Below are positions 1-10,256 of a stretch of DNA of 64,000 bases, piece by piece (within the stretch, counting starts at the first letter, position 1; each line of letters starts with the position of its first letter). This stretch comes from Iris pallida. Taxonomy: Eukaryota; Streptophyta; Magnoliopsida; Asparagales; Iridaceae. Made by a program: the position numbers and the translations under genes. Location of the stretch: positions 6,798,002 to 6,862,001 of the forward strand of contig JANAVB010044017.1 in assembly GCA_029216955.1 (NCBI GenBank), given 5' to 3'. The notes under the pieces were generated by a model that worked only from the letters and a program-made list of their open reading frames with translations, made no database searches and was not told where the DNA came from.

Positions 1-1446
1 GTGCCATTGCAGGAGTTCGTGTAACTGACGCTTGACCATCGCGAAGCGTTCTTCTACTCTCGGCGCAATCTCTTTAGATGGGTGGTTCTTCAGCCACTTA
101 TTTTCTACTCCTTCCCGCCAACAAAATTCTTAAAGTTCAATATTCAAATCGATGATGCTAACTGGATGTATGCTTTGCCACTAAGATCAAGAACTTGGGA
201 TAATATAGCAACTTAGAGAAGTTGACTCCGAATCTATAAGTTTCACACTAAGTAGAGAAAAGATAAAGTTTTAGGAAAGAGAGAGAATTTATTTCATGTT
301 CTGCAAAAAATAAAGAAGAAACTTTGGTTGCGGTATATTACGCCTCAGAGAATTTGGTGCCTACGGGATGCTAAATCAGAACGTACGGCTTCTAGGAAAA
401 GAACCCTTGCACGAGTAGAAATGATTATGTGGTTTAATAATGTCTACGCTATGCAATTTACTTCATACATATTAAACTGTCCATACATTCGCATGGTCAT
501 GGACGACTTGTGCACAAGGTGTGCTTTCCTCGAGACGGTACCCGGGGCGCTGGGACCGAATCGGCCTAGAAGGAAATTATGGAATCGTGCTTCGGCGCGA
601 GGCATTGTGAGACCTAAAGTTAGGCTCGCAACCTGGAATGGTAGGGTGCATCGCAATGATACGTAATCGTCCTTCATGGTGTCGATATCATCAATGACCG
701 CATATAAGAAAGATTGCATGCTCACCTATTGTCTTGTGTAGGTGGCAAGTATTATATATATTTTGTGCATGAAAGGAGCACGGCCGTGGTAAGATAAGTT
801 GAAATTGGTTATGTTGTTACTGGTTAAAATGTGCCTTCGATATGAACTGCAATTCATATAGTTCTAAATAGAAAGATCACTTCGTATGCTATAATCCTTA
901 ATAAAAAAGTGCCAGTTTAGACGAGTGGGTTTGTCCCATCCACTAGCAAGTGTGCTAACCCCCAACTTCCCAGGTAACGAGCGCACTACGGGAGCTCGAG
1001 ACTAGACTGAAGCTGAAGAACGGGAGGCGGCGCGAAGCTCTCATATTTTGATGTATTTTGAAGCCCAATTCAGATCGAAGGCATTTTGTTCAAATGTATA
1101 AAGGGGCATGAATGTATGGAACGACAAGGATTATTTTCTGGCAGCTTGTCAAGAGTTTTCTTTTGTGTTCAATGATGTAGCTGCAACGGAATATGTAATG
1201 TAAAAAATGACCTTGTATATACTTCGCAAGTTTTATGAATGAAAAACTAAATTCTTTTCTATTCTATGTCTTCAACTCTCTGCACTGTTTAATTTCAACG
1301 TGTCGTCTTAAAGGAAATTCCAAGTGCACATTCTTGCCTTATACAAGTCTAATAAAGACATGTACAGCATCACGTCCCGATTTCGTGGGATCGATTCATC
1401 TCGAGTCAAGGCGATTACGACCGATTGGGCGAGTCGAGGCGTGACA
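1..1446 (+). repeat. Element A 5' LTR, partial (first ~400 bp outside window)
   Basis: The sequence matches 34404-35845 with scattered substitutions and small indels. Window base 1 corresponds to about 34404, so roughly 400 bp of the LTR start is missing. It ends in ...GTGACA at 1446, two bases before the PBS. Short ORFs inside it (for example 328-666) recur decayed in the 3' LTR and are not genes. In a 60-base stretch compared by eye (361-420) there are about three differences from the 3' copy, so the element is not a recent insertion. Confidence 0.92.
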
Positions 1447-1449
1447 AGT

Positions 1450-1461
1450 TGGTATCAGAGC
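1450..1461 (+). other. Element A primer binding site (initiator tRNA-Met)
   Basis: TGGTATCAGAGC lies three bases after the LTR end. It is the standard plant site complementary to the 3' end of initiator methionine tRNA, used to prime minus-strand DNA synthesis, and it fixes the orientation of element A as +. Confidence 0.93.
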
Positions 1462-1623
1462 ACGATTCACACCTCGGACCTTTTAAAAATACCTTCTTTT
1501 AGATGTTGTTGCAATTTTTCAAAAATTATGATTTTCGACATATGCAGCATGAAATAATCGTTCCATACATATAAGCCCGTAGATATTTTGAGAATACTAA
1601 CGGGTTTGCTCAATTTTGTAAGA

Positions 1624-2411
1624 ATGTCGAAGAGAACGGGTGTCCCCGCTGTCAACGCCACGTTGATTAGCACGGATAGTACCGAAGATGCAATGTCTAG
1701 TGAATCCACCATAGAGCGATTATTGAGCCTCATGGAAGTCCAACAGCACCACACGGAGATGCAGCAGCGACAACTGCAAGAACAGATCCAGGTCCAAATT
1801 AGTGCCCAACAAAAGCAGATGGAGGCCCTGACCTAGATCGTGAGCACCAAAGCGATCCAACAGAACTCGACGACCTTCATGTCAAGAGAAGAAGTACAAC
1901 CCGTAACGACGAAGAATATGTCTTCCTCCTCCCTGCTCAAGGCAACCAAATTCAAGAAGATGAACCCGCCTAAATTTAACGGCCGAGCAGAACCTGACGA
2001 AGTCATGAGATGGCTAGTGAAGATTGAGGGTCTGTTCAATCTTCTCAACATCAAGGGGTCCAAGAGAGTCAAGTGTGCAGCCTTACAGCTAAACTTGAGG
2101 GCCTACGACTGGTGGGAGACGAAGAAACAAGAGCTCTATGAGGCCAACCCCAACGCCAAGATCTCGTGGGAGACGTTCAAACTGGCCTCCCTCGAAAAAT
2201 ACATTCCTCGTGCCGTTCGTCAAAAGAAGGAAGAGGAATTCATGTCCTTGAAGCAAGAAAACATGTCAGTTGAAGATTGCGATACGAAGTTCGTAAAGCT
2301 TGCAAAGTTTGCCGGGGCCTTTCTACCGAACAAGGAGGCATCTTGCGAGTGCTTCCAATAAAGCCTGAATGACGATTTACGTCGGGACGTCATGAACCAA
2401 AGATGCCAGAC
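1624..2411 (+). pseudogene. Element A gag, N-terminal and central part
   Basis: Gag forms the virus-like particle of the retrotransposon. The frame opens at the ATG at 1624 (MSKRTGV), passes an in-frame TAG at 1834-1836, continues in the same frame to a TAA at 2359-2361, and carries on to the insertion point of element B at 2411. The central part has the retrotransposon gag signature: a PPKFNGRAEPDEVMRWL-type start and, further on, a WETKKQELYEA stretch and a WETFKLASLEKYIPRAVR stretch, followed by a VEDCDTKFVKLAKFA helix. A glutamine-rich segment (about 1735-1830) precedes it. The rest of gag, with zinc knuckles, lies beyond element B from 13087. Two internal stops make it dead. Confidence 0.85.
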
Positions 2412-5260
2412 TGTCACGCTCCAGAACCAGAATACTGGAGAGCGGGGGCAGACATAGCCAGCTACGTATATTGAAGTGCAACCCACCTCGCTATACGGTC
2501 ACGGCTGTCTAGATACATGAGGGTTTACTACAAGCCAACAGTTTCCTATGGTCATAAACAAGCCTAATGTCTCAATCACAAGCAAGTAAGTAAATGTTAC
2601 AAGATGTTAGATCACCAAATATACAATAGTAAGGCGTCCCAAACATTACATATTCAGTTGACCATGAAGCTAGTCGTTACAAAATGTTAGGACTAGCAAG
2701 AGTTTTAGTCATACATAATCAACCCTAGGATCTGTCAATCATGTTACAGTCCGTAGACAGACAGTAAGTAAGTGCAATCGAGCTAAACAGGTGCTCGTCG
2801 GCTAAACGCCTCAAAAGAATATTTTACAATAAAGTAGGAGATCAAAAATAAACCCACTCGTTGTCCTGGTTACGCCTGGTCTCCACCATCGGGCTAGAAA
2901 GCCAGTAGATCCTCTGGAGCTGCTCCGAAATCTGGCCATACAAAACCAGCTGGGTCAGACCCCAGAAAGAGCAAGTGCCACAAAGGAAGCTTCACTTAGG
3001 AACTAGAACCAGCAACTAGCACAGAAGATAATAATATATAGTAAAACTGGAGAAAATATAACATCACGGGGATATACGGTAAGATAACCATGGGACCATT
3101 CAGATAACCAGGTTACAATCCTTAAACCAAACAAGGACCGGGATTGTAACCCTTCGTCTGAACCGAACTTGGTGTCTCCCATTTATCAGCAAGATAATAT
3201 AAGAAGTCAGAGCATGTAACAATTTATACAGGATCAAGACTAGACAGATTATTCCGCATTCAATCAATCACGGCCAAGCAATGAGTACGACTTGATACTT
3301 TAACTAACTAGGGTTATCACAGGCCTAGTTACTAGCAAGATGCAGTGAGATTATTCCACAGCCACAAGCCCTGCAGACCATCCAGGTTACCCAGGTCAAA
3401 AATTAGGGGTTGAATTCAGGTGGGTACATCGTCCAGGAAACGCATGTACCCTTAGGTAGCTTGAAGGGTGCAACACATGACAGTATGCTAGAAATGTGCC
3501 CTACTCGACGGCAGGCTACAGATCCCAGGCACGCCCAGGTAACGGGATTGCCTGTAGCTGAGAGATCTCTTTTATGAATAATGTATTAATCTAGTTATTA
3601 GCCTTAGTCCATTTCAGTAGGTACTCTTGACCATGGTACTCAGGAGTCCCCTCCTAGATATAATACAAGACAGGACTGGATTATTTGTACAAGCACAATC
3701 GCCCTTGGTGTCCGGGTTAATTATACAGGTCATGTCATGTCAGGTAGCCGTCGCAACAACTTATCAAGATATATCATGTCAGGTTATCATGTCAAGAGTA
3801 CTGGTCAAGAGTACACCATGACGGGCCACTATCAGGTCATGCCATGTTCACTTGTCAGGAGTGCACCACGATGGATCACTTTCGTGTTCAGGTATATGTG
3901 CAAGGCATCATAGTGCTAGTATTCAATCAGGAGACCCAAGTTGATCTGAGGTTACAAGGCATGAATTAACAGTAACAATCAAGTAATAAAATATAGAATA
4001 CAGTCTATAGAAAGCCATGCGACTCGGGCACATGCGGCCAAGGAGAGAATCCATGCGGGAGTAGCTCATGCGGCTGAGGGTGAGAACAGCCCATACGGTG
4101 ATGTTTAATCAAGGGCGCATGCGGCCAAAGAATATAAACCCATGAGGTCGGACTGGTGCGGATCCATATGGCTCAGGGTTACGGGATCCATACTGCCAGG
4201 AATGACTCAGCCTCATGCGGCAGGTGGACATGCGGCTGCAGAAGCAAGAGGCGCATGCAAGAGGCGCATGCGGCATGCGGCTGAGAGCAAGTGGGGCTGC
4301 ATGTGGCTCAAAAAGTTGAGCCTCATGCGGTCAAGTAGAAAGCAGGTCTATGCGGCTAGCAGGACCAGAAGGCACATGCGACTCAAGAGGAGCGGAGTAT
4401 TATGCGGCTGGGGTCGTGCGAGTTCCATACGGCTCTCAGAAAGTGGCCCATATGCGGCTAGAAGAACAAGAGTCTCATGCGACTGATGAAAATGAATCCA
4501 TGCGGCTCAGAATAAGACTCAGCCTATGCGGCCAAGAGAGAAAGTAGGCTTATGCGGCTAGATGAACAAGAGTCTCATGCGGCTCAAAGTACTTCCAGTC
4601 ATGCGGCTGAAGAGAACACTTGTCGCATGAAATATTCATGCGGTCAAGTCAAGCACAGTTCATCTTCTCCAAAATTTCGAGGAGAAGAACACCATGGGAG
4701 CCAAGTTCTCAAGCTCAATAACTCCATCATTCGGAGTCCAAATCCGAACTTCCATAGGTCAAAATAGGGTAGAACGAAATCCTCTACAACCTGGAACCAT
4801 CAAAACTCAGAAATAACAAGGTTAAGTAGATCAAAACTCAAAAATTCCGAAAATAAAGTAAACTTAGATCTACAAGAATCTAGCCATGGAAAGTGGAATG
4901 CCAAGTATTAAAGTAAGTTAAAATGCTGTAAGGAAGAGAATGAAGCAATAAAATTAGAGTTTTTCCATGAAGCAAGTTGCACTTGTCTAGGCCTCTCTCT
5001 CTCTCTCTCTTGCAGGTGAAGAAGTAATGGAGGAAAGAATAAGAGTAATGAAGAGAGAGAAGGAAGTGGGGGTTAATAAATGGTAGTGGTGGTGGTAGGG
5101 GTTCACCCTTGGTTCATAATGAACCAAAGCAAACTGAGCCAAGCCGAACCAACCCAAGAATAAACCAAGCCATGAAGAAAACTAAGCAAGGAATCATGCA
5201 ATACAAGATAAAATACGTACACATATTTCAAAATACGTAATACGAACCACAAGCATTACA
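2412..5260 (-). repeat. Element B 3' LTR
   Basis: This 2849-bp repeat matches 10257-13086 almost end to end. It has no credible gene. The segment around 4014-4650 is filled with ATGCGGC-type motifs, a CT-rich run sits near 4988-5011, and the rest is AT-rich non-coding LTR. ORFs seen within it (for example 4142-4486) are translations of the motif array. Confidence 0.92.
4014..4650 (+). repeat. ATGCGGC motif array in element B 3' LTR
   Basis: About two dozen copies of (T/C)CATGCGGC(T/C), or one-base decayed forms such as ATACGGC, ATGCGAC and ATGTGGC, occur at irregular spacings of about 15-60 bp. It is not a strict tandem repeat, because the sequence between motifs is unrelated. The same array is in the other LTR at about 11838-12480. 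Most decayed copies differ by C-to-T or G-to-A changes, as expected for methylated DNA. The motif also recurs in elements C and E. Confidence 0.85.
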
Positions 5261-5300
5261 ACTCTACCCACCTTAAAAGAATTCCTTCCTCGAAATTTAA
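5261..5300 (-). other. Element B polypurine tract region
   Basis: On the minus strand this reads AAATTTCGAGGAAGGAATTC followed by a purine-rich AAGGTGGGTAGAGT, directly before the LTR start TGTAATGC. That is the usual chromovirus arrangement for priming plus-strand DNA, and it confirms minus orientation. Confidence 0.8.
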
Positions 5301-5419
5301 TTAAGAGGCTAGAGAGGCGAGGATAAGCTATATTAATCATAAGTAAGCTATAACTAGGCAGGCAATCACTCATTCAAGCAAAGAATCGAAGATATGAGGC
5401 ATAAGGAAGACATTATACC

Positions 5420-8400
5420 TCACGAGTCAAACAAGTCGGGATACCGCGATCGGATGTCATCCTCACGCTCCCACGTTGACTCCCCCAAAGAGTGATGACC
5501 CCAAGTAACTCGGACTAACTTGATAGTCTTGTTCTTGAGTGTCTTCTCTCTCTGGTCCAATATAGACACGGGCCTCTCCTCATACGAAAGGTTGGTACCA
5601 ACAACCAATTTTGAATGATCCAGGACGTGGCTCGGGTCTGGGGTATACCATCGTAATTGGGATACATGGAACACGTTATGCACCTCGCTTAGCGATGGCG
5701 GAAGAGCGAGACGATAGGATACATCTCCTACTGGCTCCAGAATGTCAAATGGCCATATATACCTAGGACTAAGCTTTCCCCGTACGCCGAAATGAATGAC
5801 GCCACGGTTAGGCAAAATCCTCAGGAACACATGGTCACTGACAGAAAACTCGAGAGGGCGTCGATGAAAATTGGCCCAATGGCGCTGGCGATCTTGGGCA
5901 ACTCGAAGATGATCCCTGACTCTTCTGACTACTTTAACTGTCTGAACAATCATTTTTGGACCAAGCATCTGCCTCTCTCCGACATCATCCCATGCTAGCG
6001 GGGATCTGTACTTCCTACCATACAGTACACGGTGCCATCTGGATACTGGCTTGGAAGCTGTTGTTGTACGAGAACTCCACCAGGTGCAGGTGATCTTTTC
6101 ATGAACCACCAAAGTTAAGTGTACAAAATCTTAACATGTCTTCAAGAGTCTGGATCGTACGCTCCGACTGACCATCTGTCTGCGGATGATATGCTGAACT
6201 GAACTAGAGATGAGTTCCCAAACTCTCCTGCAGGCTACGCCAAAAGTGCGACGTGAATCTTGAATCTCGGTCCGAGGTGATACTAACTGGCACTCCGTGC
6301 AACCTTACAATCTGCCTGAGGTACATTTCTGCTAACTGAGCTGTCGACTGACCAACTCTGAACGGGAGGAAGTGAGCCACCTTCGTGAGCCTGTCAACTA
6401 TAACCCAAATAGCATCTCTACCAGCTGGAGATCTAGGTAAACCAGTCACAAAATCAATGGTCACATGTTCCCACTTTCATTCTGGAATCGGTAAAGGCTG
6501 AAGAAGTCCAGCGGGCCTCTGATGTTCAACCTTAACTTGTTGGCAGACCAAACAACGAGAGACAAACTGGGCTATCTCCCTCTTCATGCCATTCCACCAA
6601 AAGTACTGACGGATATCACGGTACATTTTCGTACCGCCCGGATGAATGGAATACTGTAAACTGTAGGCCTCTGCCATGATCTCTTGTCTGATATCTCCAC
6701 TGGGTACACAAAGACGCTTACCATGCCTAAGTGTACCATCTTCATGAATGCATAACTCTGGTCTTCGTCCTGTCTCATACTCTGTCCTGAGTCGCTGAAG
6801 CTTGGAATCTGCTGACTGCGCCATCCGGATCCTCTTGACTATAGTGGACTGAACTTGTATGCTGGCCATCAATGCTACACTGGAAGGGAGAAGAACTTCA
6901 ATACCCATCTTCTGAAGATCTGCTAACAGGTTCGGTTGCGCTATTAGGAAATAAACTTCGACTCTCCTGCTCAATGCATCTGTAACGATGTTGGCCTTCC
7001 CAGGATGATACTGCAGGTTGACATCATAATCCATAAGAAGCTCCAGCCACCTCCTCTGACGCATGTTAAGATCCTTCTGGGTAAAAACATACTTCAGGCT
7101 CTTATGGTCGATAAAAATCTCCACCCTGTCTCCGTACAAGTAGTGTCTCCACAACTTAAGTGCAAACACTACTGCTGCCAGCTCCAAGTCATGGGTTGGA
7201 TAATTCCTCTCATGATCACGAAGTTGTCGTGAAGCATAAGCTATTACCTTTCCATGCTGCATCAGAACACATCCTAGGCCTTTGCCTGAAGCATCACAAT
7301 ATACTGAGAATCCTCCGGTTCTATTTGGAAGCGCGAGAATAGGAGCCGTCATCAAACCTTGCTTCAACTTCTCAAAAGAATCCTGACATTCTGCTGTCCA
7401 AGCAAACTGCACATCCTTGCGGGTCAATTGGGTCAATGGCGCTAAAATCCGAGCAAAATCTGAAATAAATCGCCGATAGTAGCCGGTCAATCCAAAAAAA
7501 CTGCAAACTTTTGCAACGGTGCTGGGCACTGGCCACGACTCAATAGCCACAATCTTCTGGGGATCCACTCCTACTCCTCCTCGAGTGATGATGTGACCCA
7601 AGTACGAAATGCGATCGAGCCAGAACTCGTATTTACTGAACTTGGCATACAACTGGTACTCCCTGAGAATCTGAAGAACCACACGGAGATGCTGCTCATG
7701 CTCCACTTCACTCCGGCTATAGACCAGGATGTCATCCAAAAACACAATTACGAACTGATCCAAATAGGGCATAAAAATACGATTCATGAGATCCATGAAT
7801 ACAGCCGACGCATTGGTTGCTTCAAGGGGCATAACAAGGAACTCCCAATGTCCATACCTCGATCTAAAGGCTGTCTTCGGGACGTCCTGCTCTCTGACTC
7901 TGATCTAATGATATCCTGAGCGCAAGTCGATCTTCGAGAATACTGCTGCCCCTTTTAGCTGATCAAATAAGTCATCTATCCTCGGGAGAGGGTATCTGTT
8001 CTTGATTGTCACTGAGTTCAACGTACGATAATCAACATATAACCTGGACGTACCATCCTTCTTTTTCACAAGAAGCATCGGGGCTCCCCAAGGCGATCCA
8101 CTAGCACGAATGAATCCCTTGGTTCAAAGTTCTTCAATTATCTTGTACAATATCTCCAATTCTGACGGCGCCATCCTGTAGACTCTCTCTGATACTGGGG
8201 CTGTCCCGGGAATCAAGTATATGGTAAACTCGGTCTCCCGCTCTGGCGGTATACCTGGAAGCTCCTTTGGGAAAATATCTAGAAACTCTTCGACTATCCG
8301 GGGCAACTGTACTGCTTCTACCGCCATCTGCAACACTGGAGGAGAAGGCTCAACTGCGCCTCGGAAAAAGGAAAACTCTGGCTCACCTGGAATGCTAAAA

Positions 8401-8760
8401 ACAACCCTACCAATATGGCAGTCTATTCTAGCATACTGGTTCCTCAACCATTCTATCCCTAGGACCACATCATAATCGGTCATCGGGAATTCTATCAATC
8501 TAGCAGGAAATTCCTTACCGCTAACTACGATCCGACACGAGGAAAACACCCTATCGACTCCCACAAGTCCGTTATCAGTAAGTATATTGAGCCTTACTGA
8601 TAATGACTAGGGCTCCAATCCTATCCGTATCGCGAATCATGCAGACATAAAAGAATGTGATGCACCAGAATCAAATAAAGCTGAAGCTGGAAGGGAGTTG
8701 ACGAGAATAGTACCTGCTACTACCTCTCCTGTTGCCAATCCTTCCTCTGTGGTCATCACC
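5420..8760 (-). pseudogene. Element B pol: protease, RT, RNase H, integrase with chromodomain
   Basis: This is the decayed polyprotein. The protease motif ALFDSGASHSF is near 8650-8695. RT follows ([24 protein letters not shown]) with the catalytic block [10 protein letters not shown] near 7730-7755. RNase H has [11 protein letters not shown] and [10 protein letters not shown]. Integrase has its zinc-finger part ([22 protein letters not shown]), core blocks TIDFVTGLP, SDRDSRF and DGQSER, and a chromodomain ending ESTWEREDDI. The first His of the integrase HHCC finger is Tyr (EAYS for the usual EAHS), and the RT MPFGLTNAP block is altered to MPLEATNAS. Stops near 8122, 7918, 6474 and 6203 split the frame. 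The chromodomain places it in the chromovirus clade. Confidence 0.92.
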
Positions 8761-8819
8761 ATAGCCTGACCATGCCCTCGGGGTGCTGGTCCTCTCTGCT
8801 AAAATCCTCGCTGCCTATT

Positions 8820-10040
8820 CTGACTCAAGGCTTGGGCCTGAGTATGCTGCTAGGGGTTCTGCTGCTGGAATACCTGGGACTGAGGTGGCAAGGGCCTCGG
8901 CAATGGATACTGCTGCTGCTGGACCGAAGCTGGTCCTCTCACTGAAGAGCTAGAAAGGTTGGACGACGATGAACCTCACCTATTCGGGCAGGATCCAACC
9001 CTATGGTCTGCTGCTCCACAAGCCAGACACAATCACTGTGCCCTGTGACACTCTGCCACTATATGGCCTGGCTTTCCACAATAAGAACATCCCACTGCGG
9101 AAGCCTGCTTCTGCTTCTGCTTCTGCTGAGGGTACGTCGGGCCTAAATGCTGAACCGACGTCACTGAGGCCGCCCGCCTCGGAGCTCCAATAGTCAAAGC
9201 CCTGGCTGCCGGGGCTGGGGCTGAAGACTGATTCATCTGGCCGAGGGATCTCTTCCGACCTCCGGCCCTATCCACAATCCTCTGAAAGGTATACTCCTGC
9301 CTCCTAGCTGCTCTCAAGACTGCATCAAAAGTCTGATGCTCAAACTGCTCAACCGCCAACAAAATCTCCAGGTGAAGCCCTTGCTGAAATCGTTGGGCTC
9401 TATTATACTCGGTTGCCACCAAAGTGGGAGCAAACCGACTGAGTCTCAAAAACTCGGCCGCATATCCGTCGACCGTCCTGCCCATCTGCTTCAGATTGGT
9501 GAACCTCGTCTGTAGACCATACCGAGCTACAGCATTAAAATACTTTGTCTAGAATCTCTCTCTGAATACCGTCCAAGCAATGGGTACTACTAATCCAACA
9601 GCCTGAGCCATCCACCAGCTGTGGGCAAGATCTAATAGTTACAGGCGTACCACGGCTACCTTCTCGTTTTTTGGGGTCCTGGCTGCTTCTAGAATCACCT
9701 CTGCATCCTGAAGCCAAGCATCTACAGCGATAGCATCTTCACTACCATCGAAGAAGGGAGGGTTCAAGCGCTTGAAGCTGTTGGCCGTGATGTTACCCAG
9801 ATGACCGCCCCTGGTCAAAGCATCCGTCACTGTCTGGTGCAAGGCATCTCCTCGACGATCTTGGAAAGCTATCAAGGTCCTGACGAGTCCTACCAAAGTG
9901 CCATCATCAGGCTCGGCAGGCTGAACTGGGTGGACTGGTGGCTCTCTGCCAGAAGGCACGACTCTGGAGGCTATTCTCGAATGCTGGGCTTCATCTCCGG
10001 GTTGCTGCTGATCCGCGAGAAATGCTCCGCCTTGCTGACC
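8820..10040 (-). pseudogene. Element B gag with CCHC zinc knuckles
   Basis: This is the capsid/nucleocapsid part of element B. From the 5' side (high coordinates) it holds a proline-rich lead, then the gag core (FKRLNPPFFDGSEDAIAVD, AWLQDAEVIL), then GRTVDGYAAEFLRLSRFAP. It ends with two zinc knuckles, CSYCGKPGHIVAEC near 9045-9085 and CLACGAADHRVGSC just downstream, which would bind RNA. Stops near 9639, 9535, 9033 and in the linker interrupt it. A glutamine-rich linker leads into the protease. Confidence 0.88.
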
Positions 10041-10256
10041 GGCAGGTCCAAGAATGATGTCGCTGAAGAAGATGACATGGGGAACAATAAGGAAGGACCA
10101 GGACAGATCAATGATACAAGCATATAATCAGGACAAGAATCCAGGGATTCAGAAGATACGAGCAGAGATCAAGGGCGAATACTGATTGAGACATCTATTC
10201 GGTAAACCCTCACATATCTTGATTAACAAGACCTGTATGGGCCACCACTTAAACCA
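10041..10256 (-). other. Element B leader and primer-binding-site position
   Basis: The leader between the 5' LTR and gag has no gene. The first bases after the LTR on the minus strand are TGGTTTAAGTGGTGG. They begin with TGG as a PBS should but match initiator-Met (TGGTATCAGAGC) only partly, so this is either a decayed site or a different primer tRNA. Confidence 0.5.

Noticed and set aside
328..666. 112-codon ORF and its relative at 34691-34924
   Set aside because: Both lie in the LTRs of element A; the 3' copy is shorter through a stop, and there is no domain.
4142..4547. ORFs in element B LTRs (MRSDWCGS..., also 11939-12286)
   Set aside because: They are translations of the ATGCGGC motif array and differ in length between the two LTRs by stops.
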